Positions 8,801 to 17,398 of a stretch of DNA of 37,932 nt are shown in pieces; position 1 is the first letter of the stretch; each line of letters begins with the position of its first letter. The DNA comes from Deltaproteobacteria bacterium (lineage in GTDB: Bacteria; Myxococcota_A; UBA796; SXON01). The notes below the pieces were generated by a model, which saw only the letters and a list, made by a program, of their open reading frames with translations, searched no databases and was not told where the DNA came from. Location of the stretch: NCBI GenBank assembly GCA_947486185.1, contig CANKTH010000044.1, positions 1 to 37,932 of the forward strand. The letters run 5' to 3'. Both the position numbers and the translations under genes were made by a program.

Positions 8801-8984
8801 CGACCTCCTCCGGCGAGAGCCCGCCGGCTTCGGTCAGGAGCGTGACGGTCGGTCGGTTGAGGTCCGGAAAAACGTCGACCGGCAGCTTCGTGGCGGTCCA
8901 CCCGCCCCAGGCGAGCACGACCGCGGCGATGACCAGCACAAAAAGCCGGTTCTGAAGCGAAATACGGATGAGGGTATTGAACAC
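5862..8984 (-). CDS. Heavy-metal RND efflux pump, CzcA-like (1040 aa)
   Basis: This is a full-length HME-RND proton/metal antiporter of the inner membrane. The N-terminal helix is followed by the family phrase LPVDVFPDLNRPTV, and TM4 carries AIGELVDDAIVDVENV, with the acidic residues used for proton transfer. The second half repeats the fold (GSVAAIGISGQPLSVATLVG, then GIASRNTILM). The three methionines that line the CusA Cu(I) path are absent: the corresponding places read VNLLATP, HAEGVHYTE and RLDHLLSG. The substrate is therefore likely not Cu(I)/Ag(I); zinc, cobalt, cadmium or nickel are possible. The start is GTG at 8984, 3 bp after the adaptor stop. It forms a pump with the upstream adaptor (8988-10739) and needs an outer-membrane channel, which this arm lacks. 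Confidence 0.94.
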   Translation of the reverse strand: MFNTLIRISLQNRLFVLVIAAVVLAWGGWTATKLPVDVFPDLNRPTVTLLTEAGGLSPEEVELLVTRPIETAMNGAPGVERVRSQSAVGLSVVWVEFGWDVDIYRARQQVAERTSQVEEQLPEGVVPAMGPVSSIMGEILLIGVVSPESSVPGPDLRSLADWTLRPRLLSIGGISQVIAIGGGVEQLHVEVHPDRLAQRGLTLGEVREAAAEAQGSTTGGFLEQQSQEYVVRNLARTADPAAIGDTVVKWVDGAAVTLADVAELRRGIGTQRGDAGVNGNPAVILSVQKQPGTDTIGLTEEVEHALQELRRGLPAGVEVVTLFRQADFIEASVQNVEEALRDGAVLVTVILILFLLNIRTTAITLTAIPLSMVVAALALQAFGLTINTMTLGGLAVAIGELVDDAIVDVENVYRRLRVNRASLTPRPALRVILDASVEVRSSIVFSTILVILVFIPLFALSGIEGRLFAPLGIAYIASILASMVVSLTVTPVLASYLLPQMTQAKAHEDGWLVRTLKAADRRVLVWALPRPRTVMVTTTVAVLAAAASLPFFGTSFLPPFNEGTATVNLLATPGTSLSESDKLGTLAERLMLEIPEVKSTGRRTGRAEMDEHAEGVHYTEIDVDFHPGGRPRDEVRADIRSRLARLPGVVVNLGQPISHRLDHLLSGVRAEIAIKIFGPDLATLRTEAARVAERLTPITGLVDLQVERQVLIPQVQVRIDRDAARRFGVAPGHLAEDLETALGGVRVAQVLDGVRSLDLVTRYAPGWREDIDRIGIAPVALEDGRAVTLGQLAEISAGTGPNQVVHEDGQRRIAISANTAGRDVGSVVQDIQAALDGLALPTGYYWTIGGQFESQQSASRTIALLSLISLTGMYAAIFAHFRSHALTLQVLLNIPLALIGSVAAIGISGQPLSVATLVGFITLCGIASRNTILMISHYIHLARFEGEAFGPELVVRGSLERLVPVVMTALCAGIALIPLAFAAGTPGKEILTPVAQVILGGLISSTLLDMVVTPTVFLRYGGEALRSFVDGAEGEDPLDR

Positions 8985-8987
8985 CGG

Positions 8988-10739
8988 TCAGCGCCCCGCG
9001 AGGCTACGGAGCGCGTAGCCCCCGTCCACCACCACCCGTTCGCCCGCGACCACGCCCGCCAGCAGCTCCCACCCGCCGCCGGCGCGCCCGCCGACCTGAA
9101 GCTCCCGGGCCTCGAAGCTCTCGGGGCCGGTCTTGACGAACGCGAGGCGGGCCCCGTTGCTCTCCACTACTGCGGATGCCGGCAGAAAAAGCGCGTCGCG
9201 CGCCGATCCTTGGCCCACCCACGCGGTGGCGCCCATACCCGGCCGCAGCCCGAGCTCGCCCGCCTCGACCGCAAGCGTGATCGTCACGAGCCCGGTGGCG
9301 GGGTCGGCCTCCTGGCCGGGGTCGAGCACCACGGCGGACAGGATCCGCCCGGGCGCCGCCGTTGCGGTCACCGTCGCCGGGGCGCCGGCAATCAGCCCCA
9401 GCGCGTGACGCTCGGGCACGGTCGCCTCCATCCACAAGCCCGCGGCCTCGACGATACGGAACACGGTCGCGCCCGCCGACACCTGATCGCCCGGGCGAGC
9501 CCCTACCGGCCCGAGCCGCCCCGCCACCGGCGCCCGGATGGGGACAGTCACGCCGCCGGACACCGATGCCAGCGCCGTCTCTGCTTCGCGGAGCGCCACG
9601 CGCGCGACCTCGACCGCGCCTTGACGGACCAGGCGTTCCCGCTCCGAGAGCGACGCCCCGAGCGACTCGACGGCGGCGAGGTCGCGAACGGCCAGGGCGA
9701 GCGCCACCTTCGCCTCGGCGACCCGTGTCGCGGCAGCGCTGCGCTCCTCGGCGATCGCGACCCGATCCGCGGTACCCGGCAGCTCCTTGAGGAGCGCGAG
9801 GGTGTCGCCCGCGCGGACGCGCTGGCCGGGGCTCGGGAAGCCTCCCGGTGGCGCGACGAGCACCCCATCGACCGGCGCGCCGAGCGACGCAGCCTCACCC
9901 GGCCGCGCGACAAAACGCCCGAGGGCGGCCACCTGTTCCTGAAACTCCCCCCGGTGCAACACCGACGTGCGCAGGCCGACGAGGAACTGGCTGTCCAGCC
10001 GGAGCGTCAACGTACCGCCGGCCGAAGCGACGGGCGCCGCGCTGGCTTCGCCGTGGTCCTCGCCCCCGTGCGCGGATACCCGGCGGCCGGCGCCTGCAAC
10101 GCCGAGCACCACGAAGATCGCCGCGACGCTGGCTGCCCGACGGCGCCCGAGCAGCCAGCCGAGCAGCACGCCCCCCGAACCAACGACGACAAGCAGCGCC
10201 ACGACGCCGAGCCCGGCGAGCACGGTCCCGACGCCGACCGTCTCGGCGCTGTCCACGATTGGCGGCGCGATGTGGAGCCCCGATATCGCAAGGAGTTCGG
10301 TGCTTCTTGGGGCAGGGGGGCTCTGCCCCCCCGCAACGCCCCCCCCGGCGGTGCCCGGGTCCTGTAGAGCCGCCGGCACGCTCACGACGAGCGCCCCGGC
10401 GTACTCCCCGTCGGCCGGCAGCGTCAGCGCACCGTGGTAGAAGCCCGGCGGCCCCGCCGATCCCAACTCCGCCTGAAGGGAGCCAGGCCCCGACAGCGTA
10501 AGGGTGGCGCTGGCGCCCTCGATTGGCGCGCTCGTCGCAAAATCAGCGAGGAGCAACGTCGCCTCCGTCGAGACCCCGGGAGGCACGTGGGGGACACGCA
10601 GCACCGCCTCGAGTTTGCTGGACGTCGCCAGCACCGACGCCGCGTCGGCGGCGTCGACGGTGCGAGCCGCGGCTGGGGTGCTGTGGTCCTCGCCCCCGTG
10701 GGCGAACACGAACGACACCGTCAGGACAAGGAAGATCAC
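8988..10739 (-). CDS. RND membrane-fusion protein with extra N-terminal domain and TM helices (583 aa)
   Basis: The start is GTG at 10739, with GGAGG close upstream; this GTG overlaps the stop of the small ORF before it (GTGA). MIFLVLTVSFVFA is a very short signal peptide, followed by AHGGEDHS. Residues about 30-125 form a beta-rich domain that looks YtkA/FixH-like. A Pro/Gly linker follows, then hydrophobic segments (about 165-215). A second AHGGEDHGEA then precedes a complete HlyD/CusB-type adaptor: barrel-sandwich halves around APVDGVLVAPPGG and IRAPVAGRLGPVGARPGD, with a coiled-coil hairpin between. Ordinary adaptors are 350-450 aa, so the first 230 residues are an added module, perhaps an ancient fusion of two secreted proteins each opening with AHGGEDH. 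It should link the CzcA-like pump, 3 bp downstream, to a TolC channel. Confidence 0.9.
   Translation of the reverse strand: MIFLVLTVSFVFAHGGEDHSTPAAARTVDAADAASVLATSSKLEAVLRVPHVPPGVSTEATLLLADFATSAPIEGASATLTLSGPGSLQAELGSAGPPGFYHGALTLPADGEYAGALVVSVPAALQDPGTAGGGVAGGQSPPAPRSTELLAISGLHIAPPIVDSAETVGVGTVLAGLGVVALLVVVGSGGVLLGWLLGRRRAASVAAIFVVLGVAGAGRRVSAHGGEDHGEASAAPVASAGGTLTLRLDSQFLVGLRTSVLHRGEFQEQVAALGRFVARPGEAASLGAPVDGVLVAPPGGFPSPGQRVRAGDTLALLKELPGTADRVAIAEERSAAATRVAEAKVALALAVRDLAAVESLGASLSERERLVRQGAVEVARVALREAETALASVSGGVTVPIRAPVAGRLGPVGARPGDQVSAGATVFRIVEAAGLWMEATVPERHALGLIAGAPATVTATAAPGRILSAVVLDPGQEADPATGLVTITLAVEAGELGLRPGMGATAWVGQGSARDALFLPASAVVESNGARLAFVKTGPESFEARELQVGGRAGGGWELLAGVVAGERVVVDGGYALRSLAGR
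10311..10346. repeat. G/C homopolymer hairpin inside the adaptor linker
   Basis: GGGGGGC (10315-10321) and GCCCCCC (10325-10331) form a 7-bp stem with a TCT loop. Including C10332 the C-run is seven long, and a run of eight C follows at 10339-10346. It sits in frame in the Gly/Pro linker between the N-terminal domain and the TM segments of the adaptor. It looks like an inserted palindromic element or a slippage-prone tract. Confidence 0.6.
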
Positions 10740-10893
10740 CGTTCCTCCATGGGTAAACGTCGGACGGCGCCGGCGCGCTTCGTTAGGGCAGAGACCATCC
10801 GGGCCTCGGCGCAGTGTTCGAAGGCGCCGTGTGCGGCGATATCCAAATCGAGCTCGGAGACGAGCCGAATTCCGAGCGTAAGGAGGGGGAGAA

Positions 10894-10897
<4 letters not shown>
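10736..10897 (-). CDS. 53-aa small ORF coupled between regulator and adaptor
   Basis: This short ORF starts at ATG 10897, overlapping the response-regulator stop as ATGA, and ends in TGA at 10738-10736, overlapping the GTG of the adaptor as GTGA. It therefore fills the whole 154-bp gap with no untranslated base, which is strong evidence for translation and coupling. It reads MILPLLTLGIRLVSELDLDI, then AAHGAFEHCAEARMVSALTK, then a basic/acidic tail ending RRLPMEER. There is one Cys and two His (H23, H28, C29) that could bind metal. There is no clear TM helix, although the first 13 residues are hydrophobic. I do not recognise a family. Its location in a metal-efflux operon suggests an accessory or leader peptide; alternatively it only relays ribosomes to the adaptor GTG. 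Confidence 0.6.
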
Positions 10898-12247
<1,350 letters not shown>

Positions 12248-12255
<8 letters not shown>

Positions 12256-13645
12256 GGGCGGCTCCGGTGAGGGTCCAGCGGGCGATCGTCCCGCCATCCG
12301 GCCGGTCAAGGTGAGAGAGAGCGCCCCCCTGCGCGCGGACGATCCGCTGGCAGATCGCGAGCCCGAGCCCGGTCCCCTCCGGGCGGCCCGTGACGAAAGG
12401 CTCGTAGAGCCGAGGACGAACCGCCGGAGGAATGCCAGCACCCCGGTCGCGCACCTCGATCGTCGGCCCGGCTTGCACCTCCACCTCCACGCAGCTGCCG
12501 GGCAGCGAGGCCTCAACCGCGTTCCTGAGCAGGTTGTCGAGCACCTGCCGGATGCCGGAGGGGGAGGCGTAGAGCTTGGCCCGCGCCGACACGAGGAGGC
12601 GTAGGTCGACGTCCTTGAGCTCGGCCGCGGACGTCACGCGCTCCACCGCCAGGGAGGCCGCTTGTACAAGGTCAACTTCTTGTGGGGGCTCCTCGCCCGG
12701 ACGGGCGAAACCGAGCAGCCCCTGCACGATGCGGCGCGCGTGCTCCGCCTCCGCGCGGGCCTCCGCGAGCTCGGGTCGGCGCATCGCCGGCTCCCCGAGC
12801 ACGACGGTGAGCGGATTGAGGAGCTCGTGCGCGACCGCGCCGCTCATCTCACCCAGCGCGGCGAGCCGTTCGACCTGAAGCCGACGACGTTCGGCAGCCT
12901 GGACCTGGTCGACCATCCGGTTGAACGCGCGCCCGAGCTCGGTCAGCTCGTCATCGCCGCGCTCCGGCGCCACCGCCGGCTTGCCGCTCCCGAACGCCGC
13001 CGCCGCGCCCTGGAGCGCGCCGATCGGCTCGAGCACGCCGCGCGCGAGCCTCTGCGCGACCAGCAGCCCAAGCGCGGCCCCGGCGAGGGTGAGAACCGCG
13101 ACCGACACCCACGCCCGCGACGTCGCGGCGGCGACGGCCTCACGTTCCCGGGTCTGCGCCGCGTCCAACGCCGTGAGCACCTCACCAAGGCGCCGGTCGA
13201 GCGCCGCCGCCTGCCCCTCCGCCTCGGCGTGCAGGCGCAGCGCCGACGCCTCGTCGAGCATGCCGGCCCGCGCCGGCGGCACCACCTGGGTCGCGAACCA
13301 CAAGTTCGACTCGGCCAACGCCTCGCGGACCGAGCCCAGGCGGACGCCCGGTCCTACCGCGCGCTCAGCGGCGGCCAACCGGGCATTTACGTCTGCCGTC
13401 ACCTCGGTGAGGTGGTCGAGGTGACCCGCGCCGCGCTCGATGAGGGTGTGGGCCTGGTGTACGTACACCTCGCGGCTGGCGCGCGCGAGCCCGAGCACGC
13501 TCTCCTGCGCCGCAGCGATGTCCTGCTGGGTCGTGATGGCCTGCTGAACCTGCAGCCAGCTCGCAAAACCAAGCCCGGTCCCCACGACCTGGAGCGCGAT
13601 GAGGCAACCCGCGGCCCCGTAGATCCGGCGACGTAACGAGGCCAT
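12248..13645 (-). CDS. Sensor histidine kinase with HAMP domain, ZraS-like (465 aa)
   Basis: The ATG at 13645 is preferred (MASLRRRIYG) because GGAG lies upstream and the added N-terminal residues of the longer frame are Gly/Arg-rich and overlap the promoter. TM1 spans about 9-30, followed by a periplasmic helical sensor region (about 31-175), TM2 (about 180-200), then HAMP. The HisKA box AVAHELLNPL has the phospho-acceptor H273. The ATPase domain shows DNLLRNAVEASL (N box), DRGAGIPP (G1), YEPFVTGRPEGTGLGL (F/G2). It phosphorylates the regulator at 10894-12255, whose start it overlaps. The helical periplasmic domain resembles four-helix sensors rather than a His-rich metal site, so the signal (metal or envelope stress) is not evident from sequence. 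Confidence 0.94.
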
Positions 13646-13736
13646 CAGCGCGCTCCACGTGCGGGGCGCCGTCCGGTTCCACCTCGACCCACCACCGGCT
13701 GCCCCGAAACCACCACCACCTCCAGGTCCCGGCACG

Positions 13737-13752
13737 CGCAAGAACCGTGCCG
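13737..13752 (-). promoter_or_regulatory. Sigma-54 promoter for the kinase-regulator-pump operon
   Basis: On the minus strand the sequence reads CGGCACGGTTCTTGCG. Against the consensus TGGCAC-R-N4-TTGCW it has GGCACG, a 4-bp gap, then TTGC: GG and GC are exactly 10 bp apart. Only the first and last bases deviate. Transcription would start near 13726, about 80 nt before the kinase ATG at 13645. Because the operon includes a sigma-54 activator, autoregulation is likely. Confidence 0.65.
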
Positions 13753-13803
13753 CCCCGCAGGGTATGGGATTTCAACCGGTTGGTCGACCGGCCCCCCTCG
13801 ATC

Positions 13804-13822
13804 TGTGACCTTCGATGTCACA
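13804..13822. promoter_or_regulatory. Inverted repeat TGTGAC-N7-GTCACA, possible operator
   Basis: The arms are perfect over 6 bp (13804-13809 and 13817-13822). The site lies about 78-96 bp upstream of the predicted sigma-54 start at 13726, a normal place for an enhancer-binding protein. It includes TGACCTTC, one base different from the TGACCCTC-like motif found upstream of the other sigma-54 promoter. Confidence 0.35.
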
Positions 13823-13953
13823 CCCGACGGCAACCGCGGCCACACGAGCACACACTTCACGGCGCCCTGAGCGGTCGGAACACCTGTGTCCGCGCGGGCC
13901 ACACTTTCGGGCAGGCGCGGGCCGATCTAAAAGGAGCGCTCACTGGAGCAACA

Positions 13954-14451
<498 letters not shown>

Positions 14452-14517
14452 ACGGGGTCGCGAAGCTTCGTCGCCGTCGCGATGGCCGGATCGTCGTCCT
14501 GATCCGCCGACTATCAG

Positions 14518-14556
14518 GTCTCGACGCTCGAGCCCCGTTGCTTGAGATCTCGAGAC
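14518..14556. promoter_or_regulatory. Inverted repeat GTCTCGA...TCGAGAC
   Basis: GTCTCGA (14518-14524) and TCGAGAC (14550-14556) are 25 bp apart, with small palindromes GCTCGAGC and GAGATCTC between them. A third GTCTCGA occurs at 14588-14594. It could be a protein-binding site or the base of a terminator-like stem for the preceding lipoprotein gene. Confidence 0.3.
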
Positions 14557-14578
14557 ACGGCAGCCGATTCTCGGCTTT

Positions 14579-14779
14579 CGACCCTCGGTCTCGAAGTCCG
14601 ACCCTCCACATCTCACGGTCCGCAGGGTCGCTGCGGGCACGGCCCCGTCGGGCGGCGGTGTCGCGCTGCTTGACCGGGAGCTCGCGAGCGTTCGTCGGAG
14701 GGTCACGCGTGGGTAACCAGCGTTGTCACAGTGAGACCGTGGGCGTCGCTGTGTCCTTGCACCCTAGGGGGGAGGGTCG
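14579..14779. promoter_or_regulatory. Four GACCCTC/GAGGGTC sites, candidate enhancer (UAS)
   Basis: GACCCTC occurs at 14580-14586 and 14600-14606, exactly 20 bp apart, and its complement GAGGGTC at 14698-14704 and 14772-14778; AGGGTC also occurs at 14624-14629. These lie about 85-285 bp upstream of the predicted start of the TolC-like transcript, the usual range for NtrC-family binding sites. Binding by the local regulator is inference. Confidence 0.38.
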
Positions 14780-14836
14780 TCTCACACACGCAACCCCATA
14801 GCACACGAAATCAGCCGCTCTTTGACCGCCCAGTCC

Positions 14837-14852
14837 TGGCATATGTCTTGCA
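14837..14852 (+). promoter_or_regulatory. Sigma-54 promoter for the TolC-CusB-CusA arm
   Basis: TGGCATATGTCTTGCA fits the consensus TGGCAC-R-N4-TTGCW with one mismatch (T for C at the sixth base); GG and GC are exactly 10 bp apart. The predicted start is near 14863, only about 2 nt before the ATG at 14865, so the message would be nearly leaderless. Confidence 0.7.
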
Positions 14853-14864
14853 TGACCCGGCATC

Positions 14865-16307
14865 ATGTGGTGGATCCTCCTCGTCAGGTCGGTCATCGCC
14901 GAGGTTCCCGCGGACCTCGACGGTCTCGTCCGCCTCGCGCTCGAGCGTGATCCGGAAGCGGCGGCCACCGAGCTCGACGCGCGAGCCGCCGCCGAAGAGG
15001 CCGCCGCCGCCGGCCGCCCGATGAACCCGATGGCTATGGTCGGCGCCGACTCGCTCGGGGCGATGGCGGGCGACCCCGATCCCACGATGTTCATGGTGGG
15101 CGCGGAGCAGATGCTCAGGGGATGGGGCGAGGCGCGCGCGGCGGCGGATCTGGCGCGGGTCGCCGTGACCCGCGCCGAGGCCGACCGCGCGCGCATCGAG
15201 GCGGACCTTCAGCTCCGGCTCGCGCAGGCGGCCGCGCGGCTGCGGGCCCTCGACGCGGAACAGGAGGTGCTCACCGCTCAGATCCGGGCTGCCGAGGCCT
15301 TGTGGCAGGCCGGTGTTCGCCGCTGGGCCTCCGGCGCAGCGCGGCCCGGAATGGGCGCGATGGGCGGCGGGGAATCGATGGGTGGGTCCTTCGAGAGCGA
15401 GCTGTCGACCGCGCCGCCGACGGTACAAGCCGGGCGGACCGGGGGCGCCATGGGGATGCCCGGCATGGGCGGGGGCGGCGGCAAGATGCAGGCCCCGACC
15501 GGCGGCATGCGCGGGATGGACGGCGGCGGAATGGACAGCGGCGCGATGACGGGTGGCGCGATGGACAGCGGCGGAATGGGCGGGGGGGCGATGGGCGGGG
15601 GCACCGCGGCGGGATCGACCTTCCCCGACCTGCTCCGCGTCGAGGCCGAGGTCGCGCGGCTGAAGGCCGAAGTGGCGGCCCTCGACGCGCGCCTCGCGGG
15701 CGAGGTGGCGGTGCTCGGCAGGTTCGTCGGCGCAGAAGCGGCCGCGAGGGTGCGCGCGCAACCCGACGCCTACCTCAGAGCGGCCTCAGCGGGCGTGCCC
15801 CCAGAGATCGGGCTCGCCGACGCAGAATGTACAGCCGCAGAGGCCGATCTCCGGGTGGCGCAGGCGCGCCTTGCCCCGGATCTCGCCCTGCGAGTCAGCG
15901 TCGGCATCATGCCGGACGGCATGGTCCAGGGCGTCAATGTGATGGTGGGTACGGAGGTGCCGGTCTGGGGCGCCAACACCCGGGCCCGCGACGCCGCGAC
16001 GGCGCGCGCCGCGGCGGCCGCGCGGCGCGCCGATGGGGTGGACCGGGAGCTCGCCGCGGCGACAGACGCGGCCCGAGCCGCCGAGACCGCGGCGGCGGCG
16101 CGGGGAAAGATGCTTCGCGAAGTTGCCGTACCGAGAGCCGAGGCGGCGTGGAGAGCTGCGCTCGCCCAGTATGCCGCAGCCCAGACGACCCTGGACGAGG
16201 CCCTGGGCGCTTGGGAGGGGCTCCTGGCCGCCCAGCGCGACCTCGTGGTCGCCGAACGGGACGAGGCCCTACGCGCGGCCGAGCGTGCGCGTGTGGAGGT
16301 TCGATGA
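14865..16307 (+). CDS. TolC/CusC-type outer-membrane channel with Met/Gly-rich insert (480 aa)
   Basis: This is an outer-membrane efflux protein with two OEP halves made of long Ala/Glu/Arg helices. An in-frame stop at 14853-14855 fixes the ATG at 14865; there is no Shine-Dalgarno. The signal is unusually short (MWWILLVRSVIA, then EVPADLDGLV). Residues about 160-252 form a low-complexity insert with 14 Met among Gly, Asp and Ser (GGAMGMPGMGGGGG is typical). It lies between ALWQAGVRRW and FPDLLRVEAEVARL, which is where OEP proteins have the short periplasmic-tip turn that docks with the adaptor. Met-rich stretches bind Cu(I)/Ag(I) in Cus-type proteins. The gene overlaps the CusB-like gene by ATGA. 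It probably also serves the CzcA-like pump of the other arm, which has no channel. Confidence 0.88.
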   Translation: MWWILLVRSVIAEVPADLDGLVRLALERDPEAAATELDARAAAEEAAAAGRPMNPMAMVGADSLGAMAGDPDPTMFMVGAEQMLRGWGEARAAADLARVAVTRAEADRARIEADLQLRLAQAAARLRALDAEQEVLTAQIRAAEALWQAGVRRWASGAARPGMGAMGGGESMGGSFESELSTAPPTVQAGRTGGAMGMPGMGGGGGKMQAPTGGMRGMDGGGMDSGAMTGGAMDSGGMGGGAMGGGTAAGSTFPDLLRVEAEVARLKAEVAALDARLAGEVAVLGRFVGAEAAARVRAQPDAYLRAASAGVPPEIGLADAECTAAEADLRVAQARLAPDLALRVSVGIMPDGMVQGVNVMVGTEVPVWGANTRARDAATARAAAAARRADGVDRELAAATDAARAAETAAAARGKMLREVAVPRAEAAWRAALAQYAAAQTTLDEALGAWEGLLAAQRDLVVAERDEALRAAERARVEVR

Positions 16308-17398
16308 AGATGATTCCCATAGCGGGCCTGGTGGCTCTGGCCGCGTGCGATCGGGGCGACGCGGGCGTTCCGACTCAAGCCGATGCGCACGCGGGCCACA
16401 CGACGCCCGGCGCCAGCGAGGCTCCTGCCGACCCGCACGCCGGCCACGGCACCGCCCTGGCCGCTGCCGCACCCTCGCCGGTGACCACCCGCCCGGAGGT
16501 CGCCGCCGCGATCGGTGTACGTACGGTAGCCGCTCGTGCGGGGACCACCGCGCCGCTCTACCGCGCGCCGGCAACCGCGACGTTTGATCCCGCGGGCACC
16601 CGCCGCGTCACCGTCTCCGCCGGGGGCTTGCTCCGCGAGGACCGGGTCCCACGGATCGGAGAGGGGGTTCGTGCCGGCCAGGTGCTCGCGCGGCTGTGGC
16701 TCCCCGAGGTGAGCGCGGCGTTCGAAGAGCTCTATGTTGCGCGCCCCCTCGGCGAGCCCTGGGCAAGCGCCTCGCGCAACCGATTGCTCGCGCTCGGCGT
16801 GCCCGCTGCCGACATCGACGCGGCCGGCCAGACCGTCCCCGAGACGTGGACCGTCCGTGCGCCCGTCTCGGGGGTGGTGGTGTCGCGGCCCGCACGCGTG
16901 GGTGGCTGGCTCGGCCCCGGTGGTGTCATCGCCGAGATCGCGCCGGGCGACGCGAGGGTCGTCGAGATGGTCACCGCCCACCCACCGGCGACGGGCACGC
17001 CCGTCACCCTCACGGACGGCGCCGAAACCTGGGCAGCTACGGTGTCCGAGGTGCTCCCTACCGCGGGGCCCGCGGGGCGGAGCGCCCGGCTCCTACCGAG
17101 GGGAAACATCGCGGTTGGTCGTCCGCTTATCGCGACCTGGCACGGACCCGAGAGCGCGGGGATCTGGGTGCCGCGAGGCGCGGTCGTCGACACCGGTGCC
17201 CGCCAGCTTGTGTTCGTCGCGGGAGGCGACACCTACACCCCCCGGTCGGTGACGCTGGGCGTCCGCACCTCCGACGAGGTGCAGATCCTGGGTGGCCTCG
17301 ACGCGGGCGAGCACGTCGTCGCCGCGGGCACCTTCCTCTTCGACTCCGAGACGCAGATGCATGGCGGCGGTGGCGGGCACGCCGGCCATGGGGGCTGA
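16304..17398 (+). CDS. cusB: CusB-like membrane-fusion lipoprotein (364 aa)
   Basis: The ATG at 16304 overlaps the TolC-like stop (ATGA); the long open frame upstream is a shadow of the channel gene. The signal MKMIPIAGLVALAAC is a lipoprotein signal. A His linker follows (DAHAGHTT, DPHAGHGT), in the place where E. coli CusB uses methionines to receive Cu(I). The adaptor core shows a first lipoyl half (AGGLLREDRVPRIGEGVRAG), a short helical hairpin, a second half (VRAPVSGVVVSRPARVGGWL), a beta barrel and a membrane-proximal domain. The C-terminus is GGGGGHAGHGG, a second His cluster. It stops directly before the CusA ATG. It is the adaptor joining CusA to the TolC-like channel. Family assignment is sound; metal handover by His is inference. 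Confidence 0.92.
   Translation: MKMIPIAGLVALAACDRGDAGVPTQADAHAGHTTPGASEAPADPHAGHGTALAAAAPSPVTTRPEVAAAIGVRTVAARAGTTAPLYRAPATATFDPAGTRRVTVSAGGLLREDRVPRIGEGVRAGQVLARLWLPEVSAAFEELYVARPLGEPWASASRNRLLALGVPAADIDAAGQTVPETWTVRAPVSGVVVSRPARVGGWLGPGGVIAEIAPGDARVVEMVTAHPPATGTPVTLTDGAETWAATVSEVLPTAGPAGRSARLLPRGNIAVGRPLIATWHGPESAGIWVPRGAVVDTGARQLVFVAGGDTYTPRSVTLGVRTSDEVQILGGLDAGEHVVAAGTFLFDSETQMHGGGGGHAGHGG

Larger units (their letters stand above)
13646..13953. other. Divergent intergenic region between kinase and Asp-repeat lipoprotein
   Basis: This gap of 308 bp separates divergently read genes. It contains the minus-strand sigma-54 promoter (13737-13752), an inverted repeat (13804-13822) and short palindromes such as GGTCGACC (about 13785). 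For the plus-strand lipoprotein I see an RBS (GGAG before the ATG at 13954) but no convincing promoter. Open frames running into the gap from both sides are low-complexity and lack signal sequences, so I call no gene here. Confidence 0.7.
14452..14864 (+). promoter_or_regulatory. Long regulatory region before the TolC-like gene
   Basis: This 413-bp region has no credible ORF. It starts with the palindrome CGAAGCTTCG (14461-14470), possibly the end of the lipoprotein transcript. It then holds the GTCTCGA inverted repeat, the GACCCTC/GAGGGTC heptamers, an imperfect palindrome at 14701-14718 and, at its end, a sigma-54 promoter (14837-14852). Such length and repeated sites suit an enhancer region for the sigma-54 activator encoded in the other arm. 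Confidence 0.55.

Noticed and set aside
6946..8901. 651-aa minus-strand open frame
   Set aside because: Alternate frame of the CzcA-like pump, Arg/Gly/Pro-rich low complexity.
15122..16303. N-terminal extension of the CusB-like frame
   Set aside because: It is Arg/Gly-rich, lies within the channel gene in another frame, and the lipoprotein signal begins exactly at 16304.
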